Positions 44,290-54,948 of a DNA stretch of 64,000 bases are shown one piece after another. The DNA lies in assembly GCF_921293095.1 (NCBI RefSeq), contig NC_060251.1, positions 65,489,585-65,553,584 of the forward strand, written 5' to 3'. Under the pieces are notes generated by a model that was given only the letters and a program-made list of their open reading frames with translations, had not been told where the DNA came from and made no database searches. The stretch is from Ischnura elegans. Lineage: Eukaryota > Arthropoda > Insecta > Odonata > Coenagrionidae. Position 1 is the first letter of the stretch, and each line of letters opens with the position of its first letter. Position numbers and translations under genes: made by a program.

Positions 44290-45298
44290 ATGCCTCTCGC
44301 TGCGACAAACCTACGTTCAAAGCTATGCTTCTTTACTACTTGCCCTCAAAAACTGCTACGGGCGTAGAGGCAGCGTAACTTTGATGTTACACTGGGAGTC
44401 GCTATAGATTAGGAGGCTTCGCGCAAGGCTTAAATTGCTTGAACAATTTAGAATATATATATATTGGAGCGACACGGGTAACATCTTAGAGCCCCACTGT
44501 ATTTCCAGGTCCGACAGAAGCGATAAATTAAGAGAGATATTTTGCCGAACGGTTATATATGTGAATTCATTTCCCCCCCGAACCATAAAGGACTTTAATA
44601 AATGTTAATCGTTATTTTGTTTGAGCATTTACTTTTCATACGTAAATGACTAGTGTCCTAACACCCCCTGCGACACGCCTTTTTGTCGGCTTGCGAGGTA
44701 GTTTGTAGGTAATCTTGTCGCGATCTTTGGGTTAGTGTGGACGGAGTCTTTGAGAACGCGTCCTACTCTTCTCTCGTCTCCACTGAATTTGAATCAACTT
44801 CATTTTGCAAACCCCGCTTCGTTTCCATTAGCATTACGCAGTCCATTTATAGGTAAGGAATATTCACGCAGAAAGTGAGGGAAAATAATTCTCAATTTTG
44901 GAAACGAATATTGCTTCCAATAACATCCTATCGACAATGTGTAATATTTCGAGCCTGGCGCGTGAACGGCGCGTCTAATCTAATAGATATACCAGCGTTA
45001 TATATTCGCCTATAGAACAATATTTTTGTAATTAATTTTCCTCACACCAGGGCAACAAACATTGAGATATTTTGCAAAACAAATGCCGTTTTGGACTTTC
45101 GCGATTATTTGTCACTTTTTGGAGAATAATATACAATTAACGAACATAAATAAATAAAAATGAGTTAACGTATTTGGGTATCTAGGCATTCTAGAACAAT
45201 ACTATGCCATTTTCGGATCAATAAAAAATGGTAAAAAAAATTGGGTTTTGGCCAGCTTTTTTGATTTCCGTCCACTGTGCGGTAGTGAAATCTAAAGG
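44290..45298. other. No gene recognised
   Basis: AT-rich with no coding or repeat signal. A 76-residue minus frame (44356-44586) is unremarkable. Confidence 0.5.
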
Positions 45299-45424
45299 AA
45301 TTGCCATGAGAAAAAAATTCCCTTACCGGGAATCGATCCACGAGCCTTTGGCTTTCCGAAAGCAGAAAACTAAAGGTCCGCGGTTCGATTTCAGGTCCAG
45401 GGGAATTCCTTCTCATGGAAATCC
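45299..45424. mobile_element. Dimeric foldback with tRNA T-arm-like box on each strand
   Basis: The whole 126-bp segment is an imperfect palindrome: left AATTGCCATGAGAAAAAAAT, mirrored right ATTCCTTCTCATGGAAAT. The left arm, read on the minus strand, contains GTGGATCGATTCCCGG; the right arm, on the plus strand, contains GCGGTTCGATTTCAGG. Both resemble box B (GGTTCRANNCC). The centre is CTTTGGCTTTCCGAAAGCAG. It looks like two tRNA-derived halves arranged head to head, so Pol III promoter-like elements would face both ways. It could equally be a plain foldback that happens to include this motif. Confidence 0.65.
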
Positions 45425-45880
45425 GTGTAATAGAAACCTATCAACAATACTGACTTATAGTCGAAGTTATCAAAAGGTCTGATTTGGAAAAACATTTTAT
45501 CATTTAATGAAACGTTTGCTTAAAATTTATGTATCTGATAATGAAGTGATGATAAAATTTAGTTGGCAAATCTCCAAGGAAAATATCCCGGTTTCTATCA
45601 AGCATTAAGGTTTTTTTTATTATCCACTCACTAAGCAAAATATTTCCTTAAAAAGCGAAAGTTGAAGATAAAGAGCATTTTCAAGGCTGTGAGCTACAAG
45701 GCCTTGCAAAAGAGGCGCTTCTGTGCGCTCTTAATTCTTTTATTCATATGTGCCCTTATTTTCTTTTGTTACTTTCCCGATTAATGTATTTCCAATTTTT
45801 TTTATAGAGTCGAATAGAAATCTCTTATCTTCAATCAGCTCTCCTTGAGGTCGTAAATATTTTATTATCCATATGTTGAA
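45425..45880. other. No gene recognised
   Basis: AT-rich sequence between the foldback and the next SINE. Confidence 0.5.
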
Positions 45881-46222
45881 GGCCTCGGCGACGGCGGGTT
45901 AAAGGAAAGTCACCTAGGAATATTCCCTAGAGACGTCACAGGGACCTAGTTTCTATACGAGAAGATAGGAGTTATACATCGTCTGAGGTTACCAATGCAT
46001 GCATGAGGCGCAGAGCTCAGGTAACCAGAAGTATTCCTAGGTGGCACTGGTTAAAGTCCTTGCATGCCACTCAAGAGGTCGAGGGTTCGAGTCTCGCCTG
46101 GGTAGGTTGTCACTATCCAGGTTATGGATGTTCGTGTACATTTAATATTAAACTTATAAACTCCGACGTAGAAGGCTAAGGAAGCTGTTTTTGGTGGTAC
46201 AGAAATAAATAAATAAGTTATC
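45881..46222 (+). mobile_element. tRNA-headed SINE interrupted by a MITE
   Basis: The head starts GGCCTCGGCGACGGCGGGTT (45881), is broken at 45905, and resumes at about 46050 with GTTAAAGTCCTTGCATGCCA, CAAGAGGTCGAGGGTTCGAG (box B), TCTCGCCTGGGTAGG. The body TATCCAGGTTATGGATGTTC follows, then the tail AAATAAATAAATAAG (46203-46217). Apart from the insertion it has the same head as the SINE at 28101-28314. Confidence 0.85.
45906..46049. mobile_element. 144-bp hAT-like MITE nested in the SINE
   Basis: It sits between GTTAAAGG (45898-45905) and GTTAAAGT (46050-46057), a 7- to 8-bp duplication of SINE sequence. The right end reversed reads CAGTGCCACCTAGGAATAC; the left end reads AAAGTCACCTAGGAATATT, so terminal repeats share CACCTAGGAATA. 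The interior is a 95-bp module nearly identical to 24722-24815, starting GACGTCACAGGGACCTAG and ending GAGGCGCAGAGCTCAGG. Confidence 0.8.
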
Positions 46223-46230
46223 ATTTAGAG

Positions 46231-46251
46231 TTTTTTTTTTTTTTTTTTTTT
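46231..46251 (+). repeat. Poly-T run of 21
   Basis: An uninterrupted T tract just beyond the SINE tail. It may be a minus-strand poly-A tail of another retroinsertion or simple slippage. Confidence 0.9.
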
Positions 46252-46714
46252 GTTAATACATATATGTAATTTGAGTGAACGAAGGGCATGGGAAAATTAA
46301 ATAAAATTTGCTTTCACCAGGATATCTATCATCGCTATCATAACTGTGTCATAGAAAAATGTCTGTTCAAGTCTGAATCCCGTTGCAGCGATCTCGGCGA
46401 CATGCATTTAAGAGTGGCAATCCTAATTAGCGCCAGCACGATTACACATTGGTTGAAGTTAACCCCTTGCAACTTTCATCAGGATGCAGCGACTGCCTTG
46501 TCCTCTCGATCGCAGCTCGTCCGTCATAGATACGTGCGTAGGGTGTGGGATGGCCTCTCCACAGATGTGGTTACGAAACTGGCTTTTTGCATTTTCGTCG
46601 AAGAAAGTAACTCGAGGGAAATATGCCTAGTGTGCCAGATACCCTTGCCCATCTCAGTGTAGTCAACTAGCGACCAAGGATATAGCACTCCGACTTTATT
46701 ATTGATAATGATAA
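46252..46714. other. Unassigned 124-residue open frame
   Basis: A plus-strand frame runs 46288-46662 and contains GDMHLRVAILISASTITHWL and RYVRRVWDGLSTDVVTKLAF. No domain recognised, and the opposite strand is partly open too. Likely chance, but it is among the longer frames outside transposons. Confidence 0.25.
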
Positions 46715-46865
46715 AAAAAGATATCGTACTGCCCACTAATTTTATTGTAACTGCTCACAGCACGTGTTTCGATTGCTATACATCAGTACCTTATGATGAT
46801 TGTATAGCAATCGAAATAACTGTCGTTAGCTGTTAAAATAAAATAAGTGGCAGTATGATATCTTT
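46715..46865. mobile_element. Foldback with degraded hammerhead-like centre
   Basis: Arms of about 60 bp: GATATCGTACTGCCCACTAA (46720) through TTTCGATTGCTATA; mirrored TATAGCAATCGAAATAACTG through AAGTGGCAGTATGATATC (46862). The centre reads TATGATGATTG..CAATCGAAAT, which keeps TGATGA and GAAA but has A where the hammerhead needs C3. It abuts the left target duplicate of the next MITE, so the MITE went in at its very edge. Confidence 0.75.
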
Positions 46866-46869
46866 GTTT

Positions 46870-47293
46870 CATGGGCGTACCCTTTCGACGAGCAGGTGGG
46901 GTCAGCTGCCCCCCCCCCCCCCTTGAAGCAAAAATCACTAAAGTCTTTCAGGAAAATCAGGACTGGATTGAAATGAAAGTTTTCAACAAATTCTCTTTAA
47001 ACCCACTTAAAATGATATTAGCATAAGACATGTAGCTAAAATAATTTTTTTCAAGCAAATAATTTTAAAAACTAAAAGAGCGTGGCTACGTAGATTTCCG
47101 CGGTGTTCAGGTTCCAATTTCTCCATACTTCCGGTGCAACCGCGTCGGTTTGTTGGTGATGACAGACTAAAAGAGCGTTGTTACACTTTTCTCAAATTGT
47201 TAGTTTCATTCACCTTTTCCATGCTTAAATGTTACAACTTGAATAACCATGGCTTTCCCCCTCCCCCTAGTTCTGATCCTGGGTACGCCCTCA
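46870..47293. mobile_element. 424-bp hAT-type MITE
   Basis: Left terminus CATGGGCGTACCC and right-end reverse complement TGAGGGCGTACCC, flanked by exact 8-bp duplicates CTTTGTTT at 46862-46869 and 47294-47301. A 14-C run (46909-46922) lies near the left end, and CCCCCTCCCCCTAG near the right end reads as the matching G-rich subterminal tract in reverse. The interior is non-coding. Confidence 0.9.
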
Positions 47294-47448
47294 CTTTGTT
47301 TATCATTCGATATGTTGTTGCACGATATCTCTCCACAAAAAGTTGATTTTATTACTGATGAATAGAAGTACGCTGCAATCATGTCGAGGAAATGATCCAA
47401 GCTAAAAAGGAACTAATAAATTATTTTCATGATAGAGTAGATTGGAAG

Positions 47449-47560
47449 GTAGTTGAGTGGGTATGGATCATTCGTATATAACCAGAAACTGATCCCGGGT
47501 TTGCATATACCGCGCCGAGTGTCTGGAGTCATTTAGTCTACCTAACTCGCTCTTCCGTGT
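47449..47560 (+). mobile_element. Possible worn tRNA-like SINE head
   Basis: AGGTAGTTGAGTGGGTATGG resembles a D-arm/box A, and GATCCCGGGTTTGCATATAC a diverged box B about 45 bp downstream. The match is loose. Confidence 0.35.
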
Positions 47561-48258
47561 CTCTCCGTTTTTAAGAAGCTTTCTTAGTGTTAAAGGCTGG
47601 GAATAGTTTTTAATGTAACTAAACAAGATACGAAATATCATTTCAATTATTTAAGTCAAACCTCTGGTTCATTCTTAAGTTTTTACGAACCTTTTAATTT
47701 TAAAAGTTAAACAGGCATTTTTATTCTCTGATTTCTTTGTTTAAAATTTTTTGCGAAAAAATAACTCAGCATAGCAATAACGATTTGATAAACATGCATT
47801 TCGTCTTATAATTGTAGTAATGAAACTGTCGCCCATGTTTTGCATTTTCTGACAATTTTGAAAATAAAATTGATCGTAGCGGCCGAAACTTTGAGGAACG
47901 CCGTTATTACCAGTTCATTTTATTTTGAAAAATTCAACTCAAAATTGGCCGGAATTTTGCGAAGTTTATATTTTTTTGTAAATTTTAATCGTTAAATGTG
48001 TTGCAAGTGTATAGGGCGAAGGGCATCTGCAAAAGTGCTGTCCGTTTCAAAACTAATTAGATCTGCTTTCACAAAAACATGTCTGTTTTAACTCATAGTT
48101 AGCGATGCATTCCAATATAGAGCAGATTATAATTAGCACTCTGGTGAATTTTAAGTTTTAGTGGATTTCAGTTCTTTTGAGGAAGGTTATGTTATGGTAA
48201 ACAAATTGAATGGAATAAAATCAACTTATTTGGGCATAACTTGGTGGAACGATGAAAT
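47561..48258. other. No gene recognised
   Basis: AT-rich with no repeats or frames of note. Confidence 0.5.
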
Positions 48259-48445
48259 GTTCATAGTGAAACAAAACCCAGTACTGCTCCACAAACTTTT
48301 TATTATTAGCTGTCAACTAGTTTCGATGTTTATACCGTCATTATCAAGACTAACATGATAATGACGGTATAAACGTCGAAAATAGTTGACAGCCAATATT
48401 AAAAAGTTTGTGGAACAGTACTGGGTATTGTTTAACCATGAAAAT
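48259..48445. mobile_element. 187-bp foldback with degraded hammerhead-like centre
   Basis: Arms of about 85 bp. The inner 70 bp are nearly perfect: ACCCAGTACTGCTCCACAAA (48276) through GTTTATACCGTCATTATCA; mirrored TGATAATGACGGTATAAACG through GTTTGTGGAACAGTACTGGG. The plus-strand centre reads CATGATAATGACGGTATAAA then CGTCGAAAATAG, the same (N)TGATRAT-stem-GAAA layout as at 37464 (minus), with A at hammerhead position 8. No coding. Confidence 0.85.
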
Positions 48446-50740
48446 TGAATGGAAGCCGAAAGAGACTATTTTTTCATCGTGATAATGACGCAGGTTTTAG
48501 TCTAAAGGAAGGTGAAATGATGAATATGAAATGGTGATTGAGTTTTTACGAGTTCGGCTACTTTATTTCGTACTATACATTCTCCTAATGAGGTGAATGA
48601 ATGTGATAATAATGACTCCTCATGTTCTACACAGCAAAGAAATATATTTTGCTGATTCCACGTTACAAAAAGGTGTTATAAACATTTTCATTATACAATA
48701 TGATGCCACACTCACTTTTTATGCTCCTAGGTTGTGGATAGGTATATTTTTGTCGTCCGACGCTATTATGCCATAATCCGTTCACAGAAAAATGTTGTCA
48801 AACTGCTCCCTGCTGCATTCACACACATATGCGGACGTAATTGAGAGTATTGTGCACACCACTCCTTCTCTTTGGAATGAAGAATGCAATTATTTTCCGC
48901 GCACACAATACTTTCTCCGGCAGTATTACGTATGTGGAGAAAGTATAAACGGCCGTAGACTTAGCCGGAAAAACAAGACATCTACGTGCATCGTAACTTA
49001 GGCGGTAAAAACCTGTGGTCCCGAGGTTGAGCCGCTCAGCTGATTAGATTGGAATCGTGGTCTCTCGTTAGTGGCGGTCAAATTCTATCCACCGGCCGAG
49101 CGCCTACAGGAGACGTTACTTTAAATGTCATCCAGTGCACGTGGAGTAAACTCATTGAATAGTGAAAGCGCCCTGAAAGCATTCAAAGGATATCACGTCA
49201 AGTTGAGTAGCTGTAAATGACTAATTAACTACCCCTCGTGCATAAGATCCAAGTGGCGATAATGCAAAAGGCGGCAGTGATCATTCACTGTAGAGAGCGA
49301 AGTAAATCTTCTAAATAAAGCGTTGTTGCCGTCAAAATTACAATGAAAATCAAGGATATAAATTTTTCACCCGAATGCCATGTCACCACCCCCTCAAGCA
49401 AAGTTATATTCAACTTAAAATAAGGAAAATTTTGGCTTGTAACTTGAGACCATAACGGAGTCTGATTACGTTTTTGGCACTTCATCTAATACGGACATTT
49501 TTTATTTTTAAACATTATAGCTCTCCTTCTACATATTTATGTTAACTGAGTATTAATTCTAAATCTCTAGAAGGCCGCTAAGGTACTGAATACAACGCAG
49601 ACTAACCATATCCACGGGTTCGTTTTGCACATAAGATAATTCCTCTCGAGTGAACTTTCGTCATGTAAGATCGACAAAGGTGCGCAGTTCCGTGAAAGAC
49701 CAAGGACTCGAAAGTCTCTTTCCAAATGCGTGTATCCTTCGAGATTCTGTTACATGGAATTCCCGAAATCCATTTTTACTTCACCAAAAACTACGAAATA
49801 ACTAGAATATTGATGAATGATTGACCCTGATAATTTGATCGGGGCTTCCAGGCATTATTGATGTCCCTTGAAAGTACGACTTTAAATAATTCAGGATAAA
49901 TGGGATGTGTTATAATGAAATAGTGCCACAGGCGTCACTCGGGTAGTAGCCTGGTTGATGGTACGCGTTATGTGGTAACTCTATAGAAATTGATTTAACA
50001 AGACACCGATAAAGTGAATTCCTCAGAATTGACCATTATTATTCAGTCAAGTCTTAAGCTCTTTAATGACAGTCAATGGGAGCTCGTTTTAATTTTAATT
50101 AGTGAATCAGTCAGATTCACATCTTTAATTCAACATAATCTTTGATAGGATATAGCCTTGCTAAGGTTGAAAAAAATAATTGATCTTTACCCTCAAAAAT
50201 GAATGTTGCAGGGTTATTGAAATCGGTCCTAGGTATTGATTTAATAATAATAATAATAATAATATTAACACTTCGTCTGTATTGGGCGAGATTGGGACAA
50301 GAAAGTCACATCTTCTATCATACCCCTCGTCACATATTATATATTTGCAGATGAACACATTGTAAAGTTACTCTTGACATTGAATGCAGTCAAGTTATAG
50401 CAAAGGAGACGTAGAAGTATTATTTAAAAAAACAACAAAAATGCAAATTGAACAAAGGTACAGATTCTAAGTGTAAAAATATGTTAAAAAAACGTGGGAA
50501 AATCTAAGTATACTGACTTTCGTCCTTATTGAAAAAAAACTGCAGAAAAACGTCTACACAAGGAACGTGAAAAACCTGCAAAATCCTTCTGAGAAAGAGC
50601 TGATGTCAGAAAGCAGATTTGGGTCACAATCGCTCAAAAACTTAAGGAAATTTATTCTGAAATGCTGGTTGGGAGGGACTCATTTCCATTGTCATTAAAC
50701 CCGCCAATTAGAAGTCAAAATAGATTCGAAGCTGACCAGT
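48446..50740. other. No gene; AAT microsatellite at 50242-50263
   Basis: AT-rich. The only repeat is seven or so uninterrupted AAT units at 50242-50263. Frames such as 48792-49001 show no domain. Confidence 0.5.
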
Positions 50741-51130
50741 GTGACCATTGGTGGGGGTGGACTCTGAGTCGGAGCGTCACAGCCTTTGTCTCTCATAATG
50801 CACACGCACCTTTGTCCACCGACCCGTCCGCAGCGCCCGCGGGGGAGGAAGATTGCCTAAGCACACTTCCCAGTCCGTGAATCATCGGTGAACGCACACT
50901 TTGAAACATAATAAATGAGAACCGATTAAGAAATACTTGGATGGCGAGGAATGTGGGTCAATGTCGCGGCGAGCGCGCGCGAGCTTCGGCGTGGCGTTCC
51001 TAAACTTTTAAATGGCCCGCGTGGAGGACGGGCCGACCAGCAGCGCCTTTTGGTCAGTTGACCCACATGTGCCCACGCCTACACCGTGCCGCCGCGATGA
51101 CCCTCGACAATTGACCGTGCACCCTGGCCT
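50741..51130. promoter_or_regulatory. GC/CpG-rich island, possible promoter
   Basis: GC-rich patches at 50741-50870 and 50950-51110 contrast with surroundings. The second holds GTCGCGGCGAGCGCGCGCGA and an arthropod initiator-like TCAGTT (51054-51059, A at 51056), with TTTTAAAT about 45 bp upstream. ATGTGGGTCAA at 50950 is mirrored by TTGACCCACAT at 51058-51068, giving an inverted repeat around the island. No splice donor or coding start was convincing. Confidence 0.3.
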
Positions 51131-51564
51131 TACTGATGTGTCGGGAGTCAGCTGATTTTGATGACACCCGATAGGTCATCGAGACTGATCATCTGAAACA
51201 CTTCGAGCGTATTTTCATTTAAAGTGGACGTTTGCTCTCTAACGATGTCAGGAATCAAAATGATTGCATGTAGGTAGAATGTGACCAGAGATATCTCCTA
51301 TTTTTATTAGAACTTTCCGCTTATTTTGATAAAAAGGCTTTTGCTCTCTCAGTATGTGAAGAAGCAAAATGATCGTCCTCAGAATGTGTACCTTCCATAC
51401 TAAACTTATATTTTTTAAGTAAAGTTTTCCTACTAATACAAAAGTTAACCTGTCGCGTATTTTGTAGGTAAAAAAAAGGCTGTAGTCTTAGTCACCAAGG
51501 ACTTTGGGAATTATCATAAAAATGATAAAACCTTCTTTCTCGGTTTTCATGGTTGAAAATGAAG
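51131..51564. other. No gene; short dispersed repeat
   Basis: ACTTTGGGAATTATCATAAA near 51501 is repeated as ACTTTGGGAATTCTCATGAA near 51989, both followed by TTTCTCGGT. Otherwise AT-rich. Confidence 0.45.
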
Positions 51565-51905
51565 TGGATGATCGAGACTGATCATCATCATCAGTCAACA
51601 ATCCTAAGATTCTTTTGGCGCAGCTCTCCATTCCGCTCTTGTAACCGCTTGCCTTTTCACAATGACTTATTTCTATTCTCTTTTACATCCTTTTATAACC
51701 TTTCCTATGCAACTCATTCGGGACCGTCCATTGCACTTCTTCCCTTCCACCTGCTCCTTTACAATTCTTTTCATGATGCCATGCTATCTCATAATGTGGC
51801 CAACTGAGTGGTCCCGTCTTCTCCTTAAGGTTTTTAGAAGACTTTTCTGTTCTCCCACTCGTCCTAGCACTTCCTATTACTTACTCGGTCTATCCATTTT
51901 ATCTA
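51565..51905 (-). pseudogene. LINE reverse-transcriptase C-terminal relic
   Basis: The minus strand contains LRRRRDHSVGHIMRYHGIMK, RIVKEQVEGKKCNGRSRMSC, IGKVIKGCK, then after stops VTRAEWRAAPKES and a TGATGATGATGATC microsatellite at the 3' end. This is the stereotyped C-terminus of a widespread animal LINE group (TLRRRRDHFIGH...GIM..I.EGQVEG...GRPR.S, RAEWRAA). Frameshifts and stops show it is dead. Confidence 0.85.
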
Positions 51906-52339
51906 CATAATTCTTCAGTGGGACCACATCTCGAATGATCAGTTCTATATTCAGCGTGGATTTCCCAATGGACGCCAGTCGATCGAGTACTTTGGGAATT
52001 CTCATGAAAATGACTTTCTCGGTGAAAATATTAAGCGGACGCGCCCAAGTGATTTCCCTCCACGGACTTTCAATGCAGACCTTTTCATGAAGATAAAGCA
52101 ATGTTTCCCGGTTGTTAATTTTTGCCCTCCATCAGCATCAAGGTTAGTCGATGGTGTTATACCGGGTGCCGTTCAAGGTGGTTCAGTGGGCTTTGGATGC
52201 CGGGAAAGTTATTTGGGGATATCCGAAGGGAAACACCGACTCTTCTCACCGTCAGCTTCAAGTCGGTCGTTTTAGGTCGCAAACTGACCAGCGTTGAGAA
52301 AATGAATGACGTCTCGCCGCAAAGACTCCGCTTGGCATT
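51906..52339. other. Unassigned open frames
   Basis: Overlapping frames at 51877-52101 (minus) and 52087-52370 (plus, two phases) have no recognised domains. Sequence around 52130-52320 is moderately GC-rich. Confidence 0.35.
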
Positions 52340-52609
52340 GACTCATGGCGTGTCTATAAGAAAAGAATAAGGGGATAAACCCCCCCCCTCCCCCGAAAAG
52401 CCTCAGAGAAATAAAAAACGATTGAAAACTATAGTCTTCTTTTGAAATTTAATAATCTGCTTAAAGTTAATTTTTTAGTTCCAAAATGATGTAAAATGTA
52501 TATTCAGGTATGTCATTTTTCTAAAATATTCCTGGATATGTTGCCAGGGGGGTTCCGCACCCTAGGATATCCCATCCCTACCCAAATCATATTCTTAGTT
52601 ACGCCACTG
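52340..52609. mobile_element. Probable hAT-like MITE
   Basis: The right end reversed reads CAGTGGCGTAACTAAGAATA, a terminus shared by many hAT-type MITEs, and G-rich subterminal sequence (CCCCCCTGGCAAC reversed) follows. The left end, CATGGCGTGTCTATAAGAAA then a C-run at 52380-52390, is a plausible but diverged partner. No target duplication could be matched, so the left boundary is tentative. Confidence 0.55.
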
Positions 52610-54567
52610 GACCCATCCATTGGCATGTACGAAATTCCTGGGAAATAAATGTGGAATAGGAACGTGTAAGGGTTTCTTTTTTAACTCCATCGATCAACAA
52701 CAGCCTCTTCAATCATTGAAAAGGGGAAGTGAAAGTATAACAATTGTTAATTACAGTTCACCAGGGTTATATATCGAGATTATTACTATTATAATCAGTT
52801 ATAATTTTGGATTCGCTTTAGCTCAGTAGGGGGCTCTTCCCCTCATACCGCCGCGGAAAAATCCTGTGGCCTTTTCTGGTCACACTGCCAGTTCTTCGAA
52901 TTTTTGCCTGCCGTATGTCCCCATAGGATCGTTTTTTTGTGATATCCAACCTACATGAATTGAATCCTAGGAATAACAAACAGTTCTTGGCTTCCAGGCT
53001 TTCTGACTGTTTTAAGGTGTGGACTGATGGCTGCCACAATGACTTTGGTGCCATTTACAAGCTTCTCCTCGATGTTCAAATTCCTCACTACCAACGATTT
53101 TTTTGACCCCTCAAATGCCCCATTTAGTATAGGCATAGAGGCAGTTAAAAAAACTCTAATATATATAGAAAATTTAGTGTTTCGACAATTTTTCTGACGA
53201 TTTTAGAGGGGATTGATTGTTTAACTTTTTGTCGTATCTCGTCTCGTTGACCCCAATCATTTGTATGAGTGCGTCAATGTGGGTTTTAAAGGGTATAGAT
53301 ACTCCAGCTGATATCGCAGCTTAGGGGCGTAAAACATAATAGGGAATCGGCCGAATGCAATGATACGTCTGAATCTAAAATATACGCACATTTTGTCTGC
53401 GAGACAGTTTAATTTATTTTCCGTGATATTATCGCTGTTAAGTGGTCAATCACTAACCCTTTATTTTATATAGGAATAAGCCAGACTACGGAACGCAACT
53501 ATTCCAATGCCTATTGAATACTTTCAATTTCTCTTTATTAAAACTTCCCAATAGACTTCCAAATACCAATGCAGTTATACAGGAGATTCAGTTCCTTACC
53601 GTGTTTACGCAATTATTGTATGGTTCCGAGTAGTTATGTTTACGACTTTTGACTCCTTTATATAAAAACTCTCAGTTCTCACACTTGTCTTTTTTTCAAA
53701 CGCATCAAGAATTTCGAAGAAATACTATGAATGGAATCCGATAAAAGAAATGAAAGGATTGAAAAAAAACATTTCCTCTGCCGCTTATTTTACGATATCT
53801 TCTTTAATGGGTCATACCTTGGCAAAGTATTATCGAACAAGTTTTCGTGTGAACCAGTGCTCATTTTAGTACCAGAAGAATTAATTGGGAAAAAAGGGAA
53901 AATTTTATCTACTCTTTACTTTTATTGGTTTTTTATTGCTGATATGTAAGTATCTTTTGCCTCTATGAATGCTAAGATGTGTTGCAAAACTTATTTTGAA
54001 AAATAAATTAATTGAAATTGTTAATTTACTTAAAAATTAGAAAATATAATTTAAAAAATAAGTAAAATGCCATTTATAATAGAATCCACCGACGATAATT
54101 TTGTGAATATTATATTTAAAACTTCTCATGTTTTTAACACTAGTTCATTTCCTGGGGTAGGTCGATAAGGACAATAGTGCATGTGAAGAGTTCGTTGGGG
54201 ATCGCGTTGTAAGTTTATTTTCCGAGCTAAGTTGTTTGAAACGGGTAGATATTTGGTAGATTTGAAAAACGAATTGTTTCATATCAAAAACTTCCTTGTC
54301 ACGTAACTCCATGATTTTAACACCTCGCAAAGATGTTTGACAAGGATTATAGCATGTGATAAAAAGGTCGTCGGGGAGGGGGTCACGTCTCATCGGCGCA
54401 ACTTCACCTTCTTCGTATTCGGGATGTGAACGCGAGATCGCGACGGTGATGGTGGTGATCGCGGTGGTGGACAGTGGGACACGGAGGGGAGGGGGACTCG
54501 CGGGGCCGGGGGAGGAGGGAGAGAGCGGAAAGAGAAGGGGGGGAAGGCACCCGCGGCCGATCCATTC
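52610..54567. other. No convincing gene upstream of the promoter-like region
   Basis: AT-rich until about 54370, then abruptly purine- and GC-rich (54370-54560, many GGGGA/GGAGG runs on the plus strand). The latter is probably proximal promoter sequence for the exon starting near 54568. Frames at 52818-53136 (minus) are unrecognised. Confidence 0.4.
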
Positions 54568-54585
54568 AGTCGCAACTCGGTCGTC

Positions 54586-54720
54586 ATGGAGATTGGCCGG
54601 CTCGCCGGTTTTCCGCGAAACAAGTTCGGGGAGATCTGTGCGCCTCCGACATACAAGCGTCTCCCCCCCGAGGCGCCAATTGCTCTCTCCTGGGTCGCAG
54701 TCCCAGCGGTGGGTGCCTAG
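54586..54720 (+). CDS. Upstream ORF in the candidate 5' leader
   Basis: ATG at 54586, 18 bases after the putative start site, stop TAG at 54718-54720, 44 residues beginning MEIGRLAGFPRNKFGEICAP. It has no hydrophobic segment or recognised motif. If the leader is real, this uORF would be met first by scanning ribosomes and could dampen translation of the main start at 54949. It may encode nothing functional. Confidence 0.3.
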   Translation: MEIGRLAGFPRNKFGEICAPPTYKRLPPEAPIALSWVAVPAVGA

Positions 54721-54948
54721 TGCTCTGTGTGAACAGATTCGCGATCACCCAGAGTGTTGCCCGTTGTCTTTCCCTATCGTAAGAGACTTCTGTTCCAGAT
54801 TTTAATTACTCAGTGTATTGTAAGATCTTAGATTTTTCCGGCGTATCAGGTGCAGGAACCCAGGTGCCCGGTGGAGAACCCGAGAATCCTTCCCTTAGTG
54901 TGTGTTTGCGTGTGATTCTCTCTCGCGTTCGCATCGCGACCACGTTCG

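Noticed and set aside
54356..54805. 149-residue plus-strand frame and overlapping frames over the GC-rich leader
   Set aside because: Gly/Arg/Ser-rich in all frames and open on both strands, typical of GC-rich non-coding DNA; no motif. The splice-linked ATG at 54949 fits better.
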